Positions 9,558 through 19,289 of a DNA stretch of 20,591 nt are shown here, piece after piece. A program made the position numbers and the translations under genes. Within the stretch, counting starts at the first letter, position 1, and each line of letters begins with the position of its first letter. The stretch comes from Funneliformis mosseae (taxonomy: Eukaryota > Glomeromycota > Glomeromycetes > Glomerales > Glomeraceae): the NCBI GenBank assembly GCA_910592005.1, contig CAJVPP010001357.1, forward strand, positions 1-20,591, given 5' to 3'. The notes under the pieces were generated by a model. The model was given only the letters and a program-made list of their open reading frames with translations. It was not told where the DNA came from and made no database searches.

Positions 9558-9659
9558 CTATTTTTTTCCTTTTATTCGCTTAAAATTACCATTTAGCTAT
9601 ATTTCATTTATTCTAAAAAATTTTGATAATTAGGATGGAAACTAAGACAGATTTTCTAG

Positions 9660-9900
9660 AACAGTTTGCTAGAACATATTTTCGACTTACTTAGCTAGCT
9701 TTTTTCAATAATACTGTTTCCTTTTATGATGTTTTCTTGCATATGGATCATAAAATCCATATTCAGAATAAGTTCATTTATCACATTTAATGCAAAATAT
9801 ATATGAAGGAGAATTCTGATGTATTTGGTACTCTTTTGGGTGGAAGTACTTCCTGATTACAAACTTTTCCAATCCTGAAAGTATATAGACATTGATAAAA
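9660..9900 (-). pseudogene. Unrecognised Cys-containing protein fragment
   Basis: On the minus strand, from about 9900 down to 9660, a frame reads GLEKFVIRKYFHPKEYQ, then YIFCIKCDK with a C-x2-C pair. After a TGA comes TYSEYGFYDPYARKHHKRK with His-His and a basic tail; it then degenerates with TGA, TAA and TAG stops. The C-x2-C and the following His pair suggest a metal-binding module, though the spacing does not match a classical C2H2 finger. It is divergent to the polymerase gene that starts downstream on the plus strand. I do not recognise the family. Confidence 0.35.
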
Positions 9901-9956
9901 TGCCATTTTTAATAACTATAAATAGTTTGATTATGTATTGATTTATATATTTCAGA

Positions 9957-12900
9957 ATTAATTTTCATTTTGAACTTTTTTCTCCTGAAGTATATACTTT
10001 CTTTCAAACTGTATATTTATTATATAATAATATAATCCAATCTGAGCTTTCAGAGTTCTTTGATACACCTGCCTTACTTTTTCAGCCTCTGGGTGAAAAA
10101 GAAAAAATGGAAGACCAGATAATTTACTATTCTGATAAAAACTACTTAAATGATATTTCAACTTAAAATGATATAATTGCGAAAAATGATGAGATATTAA
10201 TCATAATCCTTGATGATGCTTTATCTAATTACCAAGAGATTTCTTTATGGCTATTAATTTTGAGAGTTTATCAGAAAAATAGGTAAAAAGAACTATTATG
10301 TTTTACACCTTTATGACTCTCTTATTAATAGTCAAAAAGCAGTAGTTATCCTTATAGGACTACAGGTATTCTTTGATATTCTTGTATCAGATAAAGAATC
10401 TATAGATGATTTTAAGATAAAAATAGACAAAATTTTTTATACTGCTATAAATGACTATAAAATAGAATATATTAAGACTTTTTCATTCTGCAGTTATCAT
10501 ACAAAAAAAAGTCATATTTACGAATTTTTATACTTGGTATTGGAAATAGAAAGAAAACCCCTAAGTTATTTAAGATAGAAAATTCAAAACTGCTTCAAAT
10601 GATATGTACTCATTTCATCATAAAGTAGTTAAAGAAAATAGAATCGTAATTTCTAGTTGGTTTATGATAAGTAAGTATAAATATAGAAGACATCCTTATT
10701 ATACATATTATTTTCATGTTTTTATAAATCATTTTTGACTAGTAGAAGACCTAAAAATGATAAGTGACTATTTTCCAATTTCAGCTCTCACAAAAGATTA
10801 TATGCTTATTCTTATATAGAATATAGAGACGCAATCACAAGAGTTAGGTGAATTTTTTGAAACATATAATAAAGAAGCTATTATATTTATAATTTGTATG
10901 ACCTTGCATTGAAAAGACAATTCAAGACCGCTAAAGTAAATTTGTCTTATCAATCTTGAAATTGCGTCAGATAAATACTGGATAACAGTTGTGTGTAGAA
11001 ATCAGTCAAATTTACTAAAAGCATTCATATTATGCTGAAGAGCCTTTCAATCTGACATCTAATTTAGTTTCAATGATTTTAATTATTATTGGCTATTCAT
11101 TGTAAAGAGAGTTTATAGGCTTAATCTTCTTAAATAGATGTGAAAGCAGATGATAAAAAGCTTTAAATTGTCTGAAAAAATTTAAAAATGGAATTATTAT
11201 AAAAAGTTAGGGGTAAACTCTAAAAATACTTTTCAAAAGAAAAAAAATGCTACTGATAAAGAAAAAGAAGAAGATCATAGGATTCAGCTAATTACGGTCA
11301 AAATTAACCCAAAGGAAAATTTCATTTCTATTTTTCTTAAAATACCAAGCTATATACTAATTGATATACATATATATTTTAAAAAACTCTACCTTTACGC
11401 AGAAGTAGATAAGAAAAGCTTGCTTGCATTTTATTTAAAAAAATGTGAACTTAACGGTAAGGCAGATATGCCATATAATAAAATGTAGAGAATCTACTCA
11501 AAAGTAAAAACAAGTACTTTCCTAAGAGAATCGATATTCTTCTGCTATGTTAAATATATATGAAGTAGTATATTATTATATTATAGATGCATTGTGTTAT
11601 CAAGAGCTCATGGTTAAGCAAAATATAATTAATGACTATAGGGAGGTCGCTTCTTTAGCTTACGTATCTTTGTTTGATTCTCATTATTAGACAAATGAAA
11701 TGAAGATATGAAACCTTTTAGGTGTTTATGCTACTAAATATGATATGTTATTTAATACAAAATAATGTAAAAATATAAAAAAGAACAAGTATTCTGATGC
11801 ATATGTATTTTTACCTAAAAAGAAAATTGAGACTAAAAGACCTATAATAGGATTGGATTTTGTCTTATTTTATTTCAGCCTTATCATTTCTTACAACCTC
11901 TCTCTAGAAAAAATGATATTAACCTATAAAAAGGCTGATAATGTGCAAAAAAATGAAAATATCTTATATAAGATTGAGTTTTCATTTAATGACTGCATCA
12001 TTCATGCATAATGTATAAAACATGATAATCAATTTGAGAAGAAGGGTTTATATCCTATTATATTAGAGGAATTGTTCAACAAGAAAGTAAAACTTAAAGC
12101 TCAGCTTACCTCATTAGGAAAGAAAAAGGAGTGTTTTGGGAAAATGATCAGTTCAGCTAAAGAGAAAGGTAAAAAAGTTCTGGAAAGTTTAAATTCAGAA
12201 TACTTATCTATATGTTTCAATTATAACTATTTAAATTCTAAGCAGTTTGCTTTAAAGGTATATCTAAATACTTTTTACAAGAAGGCAGAAAATAGCATAT
12301 TCCTATTCTTTCTTCATGAATTAGATAGAGAATTACTTTTGTAAGTCAATATAATATTGGTCTTGTCACTAAATTCATGTCTGAAAAAGGTTTCAGAATA
12401 AAATATAGTGATACTAATTCTTTATATTTTACCTGTCCAGATAAGTATTATGAAATATGTGATAGAGTTTTTAATGAAAAAAAGTTTTTCAAGAAGAAAT
12501 ACTAGGCTGAAATAGTTAATATTACTATGAGTGTAATAAAAAAGTTGCGTGATCAAGTAAATACTTATCTTAAGATAAAAAATGGCACATCTTATCTTAA
12601 GATGATATACGAAGAATATTATTTTCTATTTACAGAGGGTGAACAAAAGTTTTCAGACACCCTTATAAATGCGATTTAAAAAATTTTTATCATATAATTG
12701 TAATACTATACTGCGGTCATATGACCATCTATTGTTTATTTACATAATCAAAATAAAAAAATTTGTGTTTTTTTTGTTGTTTTGATTTAATTTACTTAAT
12801 TTCTACTAAATCGAAAAATAATAGGACAAAATAAAGAATTAACCAAAGAATAACGTGAAGCCATATTTTACTTAGTCAGCCCAAAGTCCTGATCTTAATC

Positions 12901-14071
12901 CAATTAAAAATTTATGGGTTGATATTAAAAAAAATATTTATGCATATTTAAAAACTACCATTGAATCTTGCTGATCTCGACTGATATGTTAAAAAGGCAT
13001 GACGAGAAATTCTGATACATACTATTAAAAATTTAATTAATAGCATATCACAGCGAATTCAGACTGTGATTGCAGCAAAGGGAAGAAGGAAAGCCCAACC
13101 AAGTATTAAAAATTTAATATGAAATGTATGCCTTAACCAGCTCTAAATAAAATAATATTAAAACTTTTACTATTAATATTAAGAAATTATAAGTTTTATA
13201 TTTAGTGAAAAAGTGTCCGAAAACTTTTGTCCACCCTCTGTACTTTACCAGTAAGAAAAATACTTTAGTGTACTACATAAAGAGGTTGTCAATTTTAGAC
13301 TAGATGATCTCTTTAGAAAAGAAATTGATACTGTAAAGCAAGGCCAGTCTCAGCTTTTTAAATTTATTAGGAAAAAAATTATATAGGAAGCTATGGATAT
13401 AAATAACATGCAATCAATTCATAAAATTGTTGAAAATACACTCAGTGAGGCTAAACATAAGTAATGGGATTTTGATGATTTTGCCGTAATAGCTACATGG
13501 AAGCTTAAGAAAAAAATCTTTACGTTTATCACTTTATAGGACGAATGCAAAAAAAAATGAGAGAATTCCTGATTCTGGCGAACAGTTTAGTTATGTAGTT
13601 GTCAAAGAACTACCTCTCTATAATGAAAAGGATCAAAAGGAATCGCATAGAGTTAAAGATTATATAGAATATGCAGACATAGCAAAAGAGCAAAATATAG
13701 AAATAGATATCAATTATTATTTAGATATTACAGTTAGAATGTGTGCATACTTTATCATTAAGAATGATATATTCTAACTACTACCTTCACATAAAATTAT
13801 GCAACTCAAAGATTCAGACGAGAAAGAAAAGCAGATTGACACTTATTCTCAGAATGAGACAAAAAATAGCTTAAAAAATATATAAAAGGTTTACAATAAA
13901 TTTTCTAGGTATTTCGATAATTTATTCAAAACTGATATAGATGATATCATCAAATTATATGAATAAGTACTCTTAGTAGGATGTGGTAATTTTAACTAAG
14001 AATACTTAGCCATTAAGGTATTTCACATAATATTATTTACATATTTTTTCTCATGCAATAATATTAGCTAA
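9957..14071 (+). pseudogene. B-family DNA polymerase (exonuclease + polymerase), split by a transposon
   Basis: This is a template-directed DNA polymerase with proofreading 3'-5' exonuclease. Segments by frame: an N-terminal part (9957-10285, then 10285-10575); an exonuclease part in one frame (10574-11560); exonuclease end and palm (11547-12344); catalytic palm and thumb (12344-12632); the Tc1-like insertion (12633-13240); and C-terminal parts (13258-13546 and 13559-14071). Motifs seen: Exo I as N-I-E-T (10820), Exo II as FNDFNYYW (11069), Exo III as Y-x3-D (11574-11588), polymerase A as LDFVLFYFSL (Asp codon 11856), B as KVYLNTFYK (12255), C as YSDTNSLY (12404). The run GLYPIILEELFNKK before motif B is of the delta/viral RNA-primed type rather than protein-primed. 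Several catalytic acids are lost (Exo I Asp, second Asp of motif C) and stops are numerous, so it is dead. It lies tail-to-tail with the Gag-protease and coiled-coil genes. Confidence 0.9.
12633..13240 (+). mobile_element. Internally deleted Tc1/mariner-like transposon, copy 2 (608 bp), inside the polymerase gene
   Basis: The ends are CAGAGGGTGAACAAAAGTTT on the left and, on the opposite strand at the right, CAGAGGGTGGACAAAAGTTT, which match at all but one of the first 20 bases. TA at 12631-12632 and 13241-13242 is the duplicated target. Polymerase coding sequence stops at the left TA and resumes just after the right TA. The interior retains only a C-terminal transposase block, SPDLNPIKNLWVDIKK (about 12882-12930), in which the last catalytic Glu is Lys. 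A later piece reads AAKGRRKAQPSIKN, normal for a Tc1 C-terminus. The ends are better matched than in copy 1, so this insertion looks younger. Confidence 0.93.
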
Positions 14072-14244
14072 CTTCAATTTTTTCTATATTCTATTTAATC
14101 ACAAGGTAACCTCTTCTGACCTCTGATCATATAGCCTGATCTCAAATATACTCAGAGATGTAAATCACTAGTCTAAATATATCAGTTACTTTTTTCTTTC
14201 AGCTTAGTATTCCATATATTCTATAGCTTTTTTCTGATTACAAT
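14072..14244. other. Convergent intergenic stretch
   Basis: This lies between the end of the polymerase frame and the end of the minus-strand coiled-coil gene. T-rich runs occur on both strands, as expected for two 3' ends. I see no gene, hairpin or repeat of note. Confidence 0.4.
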
Positions 14245-15201
14245 TCATATAATTGTAATAAGTATTAGAGTAAGTATAGAATATATTAACATAAGCGACA
14301 TCAAGGAGCTTGTGATGATAGGAGCAGTTGCTGGTAAAGATACCACTTCTGTATCACTTACAGAAATTATTTAAGATGAATGATTAAGAGTTGAAAGAAT
14401 CCCTTTAGGACCATATTGTAATAAATTATTTATAGGCGAAGGTGGAGAATCTACTTCATTATCTTTCTTTAATGCTAACTAGTCCCTAAAAAATCTATTT
14501 TCATCTATTAATTTTAATCACCTTGAAGGCAGAATATCTATTTCCCATTTGTACATACTTTCTGATGACTCTTTTCCTTTTTCTATACATTCTATTTCAT
14601 ATTTCTTTGAATCAAGGTCTTCATTCACTCGCTCTAATTTAATTCTGAGAGAATTGATCTTTTTAGAATCAGATGAATTTATTTAGACTGGCTCTTTTAA
14701 AAGTCCTTCTACTGTATATGAATCATAAAGCATCTGTTCTAGTTCTAAGTCATCCAATTTACCTTCTTATTTATGTATTTTAACTTCAAGAAAAAATATT
14801 GTGACCTTATCAGAGGATGAAGCTTTTTGGATCAAAGTTAGCTCTCTTTTTAGTATTTTAATAGAAGATTTAAGTAATTTAATTTCAGCAGAATATTTGG
14901 CTTCAAGCTTATATTGACTCTTAGAATGAGACTTTCATTCAGAAATAAGTTAGAATTTAACTTTAGCACTAGAAGCATTTAACAGGCTAATCTTATTTTC
15001 AATATCAATATAAGTTCACTAAAACTCTTCCTCTTATTCTAAATACTTTGAATTTTCAGCTTGCAACTTTTCATTGAAGTCAATAATTTTAGAGTTAAAA
15101 TTAATAACAGATCTTAATTTTTTTTTAAGCTCTTGCTCATATATATTACCTAGTCAATATTCTCTATCTTTTATATCTTTTAGTGTATATATATTAGACA
15201 T
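14245..15201 (-). pseudogene. Coiled-coil protein downstream of Gag-protease, 318 codons, 11 stops, no frameshift
   Basis: I do not recognise the family. From ATG 15201 (MSNIYTLKDIKDREY) a single frame runs 318 codons to TGA 14247-14245. The body is rich in Lys, Glu, Leu and Ile with heptad-like spacing (NEKLQAENSKYLE, RELTLIQKASSSDK, KINSLRIKLERVNEDLDSKK), which predicts a long coiled coil. The tail is Ser/Pro/Leu-rich (GPKGILSTLN, then LPATAPIITSS). Eleven in-frame stops occur: TAA at 15036, 14952, 14769, 14685 and 14373; TAG at 15021 and 14481; TGA at 15156, 15018, 14937 and 14520. All could derive from Gln, Trp or Arg codons by transition. The start lies 13 nt after the stop of the upstream gene, so the two probably belonged to one transcript or one element. 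Confidence 0.62.
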
Positions 15202-15214
15202 AATATTAGCATGG

Positions 15215-18200
15215 TTATATAGCAGGAAAAAAATATGTTGCAATTTTTTGAGACTGCACAGTCCCAAAATTTGAGATCTTTAGCTCATTAGTATTTCAAT
15301 CTATTGTATATTTGTACTTTTTTAAATGTTGATTAAAAAATATTAGCGTAAGCTTATAATATCTCACAATAACAAAATCTTCATAGGTAATATATCCTAG
15401 AGCAAAAGTAATTGGCAAATTATGAACAATTCCAACAGATTCAATCAGAACTGTAGTAATACTATTGAGATTATATATTTTAGATTTGTCAATTTTAACC
15501 TCACACGCTCAACAATATTTTCTGTTAAAATAAGAGGCTTTACTCTAGAATCAAGAGTTATAGCAGAGATCTTTAAATACTTAATTTTACACTATATAGT
15601 TGCAACACTTGTTTTCAGCTCCTTTTTCTAAACAAAATCAATCTCCATTGGATCATCTAAATATTCTTCTTTATCTAAGTCTGGTAATATATCTTTGGTA
15701 ATTGAGCCTTATCACTTTGAAACTCTATCTTTTTCTGAATAAAAAGTGCTTATTTTAACACATCAGCTTTAGAATCTTGAATAATAAGTGTGAGAAAAAT
15801 TAATTTAAGTTTACTTTGAATAATCTTACAGATTGTATTCTCTAAAGTGTTTTGTTTACTTTGTTAACTTTGTTTAGCCTTACTAGAGCTAACTATAGAT
15901 TTCTTAATATCTGTTTTATTAGTTTATTTAACAGATTTATGTGACTTAAATTTTTTCTTAGACTGCTTCTTTGAGAACAATTTCTTAGAGCTAGACTTCT
16001 GCTTCACTTTTTTTTTGTCTTAACCATATTAATACTAAACTCACTTTCAGAATCAGAAGAATCAGAATCAGAACTATCACTAGATGAGATATCATTTAAG
16101 GAAGAATCTGAATTTGAATCTGAATCTAGATCTAAAGCAAGATTAACCTTACCTTTTTTAGACTTCTTATTTTCTTTTTCTTCTTTTGAGAATATTTGCG
16201 AGAATTATGTTCAGTTTTATCACAGATAAAACATTAATATTGTGATTTTACAACCTTTTTAATGGCTCTAGCCAAATGTAAGTTTAATTGTTTTTTTATG
16301 AGCTCAGCAAGTTCATCATCAGAATTAACTTCAATCTTTTCTTTAGTTTTAGTGATAAAGTAGGATTAGGAAAAGAAACAAATTTTGGGGTTTTCCCCAT
16401 AATCTATAATAAAAATCTACCTATATTTTCATCTTGTAAATTTTTATACGTACCTGCAAGATGTGATTAGAATTGCAATGAAGCCACTTGTTGAGGCTAT
16501 TAAGATTCTAAGAATACTATTATATTTTTTACCAAGTTCTCAATTTCATTTTTAGTCATCCCTGATCTGTTAGTATCTATATATGGATTGGCCGCTAAAA
16601 AAATTGAAAAAAAAGATGATGCATTCTGTTGAGATAATGTAAATTTTTTCACTTCAACCAATGCTTCTGTAATATTATCTTGGGTATCATAAAATTTGGT
16701 TATCATTTGAAGATTGTATTGATTTATCAGAGACAGATCATGAATAAATTGCTCTTTTTGTTGTTTAGAAGTCATTTTAGCTAATTTATCAATTTTTTTA
16801 ATTCTAGTAGAGAATTAATTATTCAACTAACAAATCTCCTTGCATGAGTTGACCAAATACTGCTATTTATTTTAAATGCTTAACTGTTGTATAAGCGGTT
16901 TAAAAGATAAAGAAGTTAACTAAGCTTAATACCAGAAGCAATAGTAATAGCAGGAAGACTACCTCTAGCATTAGGTGCTACTGGTGTATTATCTATAGGT
17001 TTACCACCAGCTATATACCAGTTTTTATTCTACGTTCAATTTAGAATAATATCAGTACCAGTTGTGATCTCTGCTTCAATTCTACCAATTTCAATTTTCG
17101 CTTTACTTTGAAATTCTTCAGCAGTATTCAAACTACCAATTTGATTACCACCATTTCTAGCTCCTATTGCTTGAACAGCATTTAAGTCTACTACACTTAA
17201 GTTGTCTGAGAGATTATTATATCTCCAATTCTTATCTTTAATGTAAGTTAAATAAAAATTCAATGCATCACCTGCAAGACATGATACTACTAATTCAAAT
17301 GCTTCTTTTCTTTCAGCAACTTGATCTACACCAGATGCAACATTTATTTGACTAGCTATTATATATCTTTACATGTCTTTAAGCTAATCTTCTAAATCTT
17401 CTCCAGAATGATCATAAAATATTAGAAGTATATATTCTACCATTCCTGATATATTTAATGGATTATTCTGTAATGCTAAAATTTTTCCCTGTAAATTAAA
17501 TATTATTTAGCGTTCTTTATGTGTTTTATTTTTTCATTTTTCATATCTATCAAAAAGCCAATCTTGATTATATTCTAATACCCCCTGTTATCTCAACATT
17601 CACGCAGTTTTTCCTCTTCTAGCTGATCATTATTAGCTCCTATATTTTCATTATAGGATGGGAAATTAGGCATAGAATCTTCTGAAACATCAGTATTATC
17701 CTCTAATAATCGATGAATCTCTTAGAGAGATAAGTTTTCTTCTAGTTCTACTAGAGGTAGTATTAAAGATGGAATACTAGCTGATAAATCCTCATCAAGT
17801 TGCTCATTCAAATTGTGATGATACTCAATAGATCGATTAGATTCTTCTTATAATGTTTCAATAGAAATTCTCTCACTAGAGAAGCTATCAGAAAGTGATT
17901 GAGGCTTTTCTGTTATTCTAGCAAGATCCTTTTGTAATATTCCATTTAGGGTTTCTGCATTTTTAAAGCATTTCAGATATCTTGTAATTCTCTATCACGC
18001 TTAGCTATTGTTCTTTCAGCTTGTAAAAAATTGTCTTTAAGATTTTTTAACCAATCCTAAATTTTGCGTAAATTTATTTCATTATTAGCAGTATGTCTTA
18101 CTCATTTTAAACAGTTTATCCAGATAGTAGTATGATAAATAATTTTTTCACATTCATCTATTTCATATGTATAGTCTTATATTCCCAATGTATCTGATGA

Positions 18201-18422
18201 ACTAGAAGTTATATTGCTCAATAAAGATTGATTATGATCTAATAATGATGAGGATGATAAAGACAATGAAGAATCTCTTATTAATGGTATTGAAGGACAT
18301 ATAATATAAAAAAGACATAATGATGAAAAATATAGTGTTAGAATTTCACTGAAAAAATAATAATCAATGACTTGAATTACATATACTTACCCTATTAAAT
18401 CTTTGGTGACTTCTTCATTCAT
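15215..18422 (-). pseudogene. Gag-like protein with zinc knuckle and retropepsin-like domain, broken
   Basis: This reads as a retroelement-type Gag-protease. Exon 1 is MNEEVTKDLI(G) at 18422-18391; after a likely intron the frame continues from 18348. In order: a Ser-rich N-terminus; a coiled coil (NLKDNFLQAERTIAKRDREL, about 18050-17975); an acidic linker; a Gag-core-like helical region (17580-17040) with HSGEDLED, AERKEAFELVVSCLAGDALN and NFYLTYIKDKNW; a helical block starting MTSKQQKEQFIHDLSLINQY (16775); a knuckle C-x2-C-x4-H-x4-Y (16233-16192), where the last Cys is Tyr; a Ser/Asp tract then Lys-rich tract (16133-15950); and a protease-like domain (15620-15290) with LDSRVKPLILTENIVERV, DSG being DSR, then GIVHNLPITFALGYITYEDF. 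Frameshifts fall near 17966, 17580, 16920, 16345, 16160, 15695 and 15460. No reverse transcriptase or integrase follows. The protease call is by motif shape and is less sure than the knuckle. Confidence 0.72.
18349..18390 (-). other. Probable 42-bp spliceosomal intron in the Gag-like gene
   Basis: On the minus strand GTAAGT (18390-18385) is the fungal consensus donor, and TTATTTTTTCAG (18360-18349) is a pyrimidine-rich acceptor. Removing the 42 bp joins ATA-GG to TGAAATT in phase and gives an open frame of over 50 codons. Without splicing the frame stops at once, because TAA lies inside the donor. No strong CTAAC branch site is visible inside this short intron. Confidence 0.6.
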
Positions 18423-18579
18423 GTACTCTTTAACTTACATTCATATTAGGGAAAAGAGATAAAAAAACTGTGCAAGGTATTTTACACTAAAATTTTGTGT
18501 TTGAGAATAAGAACATGCGAATGTGTGTTGAAGATCTTAATATTATATCATATATATTTTAACAAAAATCAAAAATGTG
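18423..18579. other. Spacer upstream of the Gag-like gene
   Basis: This short AT-rich gap lies between the start of the minus-strand Gag-like gene and the end of the next minus-strand remnant. It should hold the former promoter or 5' untranslated region. I see no convincing TATA box or repeat. Confidence 0.3.
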
Positions 18580-19260
18580 TTAATTTATGTTGTATATGCC
18601 TTTATGCATTGGCCTTGAGACGTTTCACATAGCTGGACAATATATTATTTTATTAATACAATATTCAGAATCTGGATCAAGGTCTGATCTGAAAATTTGA
18701 CACACAAACTCACAATTATCATCTAAATCTATGAAATTTACAGTAATATCTTTCCTGTAAATATGATATATATATTTTAACAGTGAATCACATATAGATT
18801 TCATTTCTGATAATTTAATCTTATATGCCTCATGTTCTGAAATTTTGATAAAATATACAAAATTATACTTTTATAAATACTATAATATCTGGGATTCTGT
18901 AGCTATTTTAATATGTCAAGCCAATATGTATCTCTAACAACTATATAGCCTTGCTAATATAATAGTTTCTTAACAAATATGAATGTTACAAAAGATGATT
19001 ATTGCTATAATTAGTCTCTCTTCTTATATATCTAATTATTTCTTATTGGATAATAATGTTTTTCATCCCTATAACAAATATATTCTGATTGTCTTGATTC
19101 ATTTTTTATATATAAAAACTTCATATTATCAGGAGTATTATTATTCCTTACTACCTCTTAAACCCATTTTGCCAATGACTTAGGCTTCTTTTTGTAATTC
19201 CTATAGGCTTACTGGATAATTGTTGTTAAATCTAAATATTATATCATTAAGATAATAAAG
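18580..19260 (-). pseudogene. Unrecognised protein, copy 1 of a local duplicate pair
   Basis: Read from 19260 down, the first frame gives LYYLNDIIFRFNNNYPVSL and ELQKEA. A frameshift near 19180 leads to SLAKWV and EVVRNNTPDNMKFLYIKN, then SEYICYRDEKHYYPIRNN. A third frame (19020-18580) gives ISEHEAYKIKLSEMKSICDS, then DITVNFIDLDDNCEFVCQIF and RSDLDPDSEYCINKI, ending at TAA 18582-18580. Stops inside are TAG, TGA and TAA at sites compatible with Gln or Trp. I do not recognise a family. A diverged relative lies at 19960-20280, so this belonged to a repeated protein family. Confidence 0.5.
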
Positions 19261-19289
19261 CTTATTTGCTAATAGGGAGTTTAAGTTAT

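Noticed and set aside
9958..10161. Minus-strand 67-codon ORF opposite the polymerase N-terminus
   Set aside because: The plus-strand frame over the same bases (LSEFFDTPALLFQPLGEKEK) continues beyond it on both sides and leads into the polymerase; the minus ORF is its shadow.
9957..14071. Protein-primed (Polinton or linear-plasmid type) polymerase
   Set aside because: The A-to-B spacing alone would allow it, but the residues before motif B follow the delta/viral RNA-primed pattern, and no integrase or terminal protein is visible nearby.
15074..15631. Plus-strand ORFs of 66 and 69 codons
   Set aside because: They are antisense shadows of the coiled-coil and protease-like minus-strand genes.
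16288..16470. Plus-strand 60-codon ORF
   Set aside because: It is opposite the Gag-like gene between its helical block and zinc knuckle; the minus frame explains the interval.
18983..19183. Plus-strand 66-codon hydrophobic ORF resembling a membrane peptide
   Set aside because: It is antisense to the better supported minus-strand remnant (VVRNNTPDNMKFLYIKN); its hydrophobicity follows from T-rich codons.
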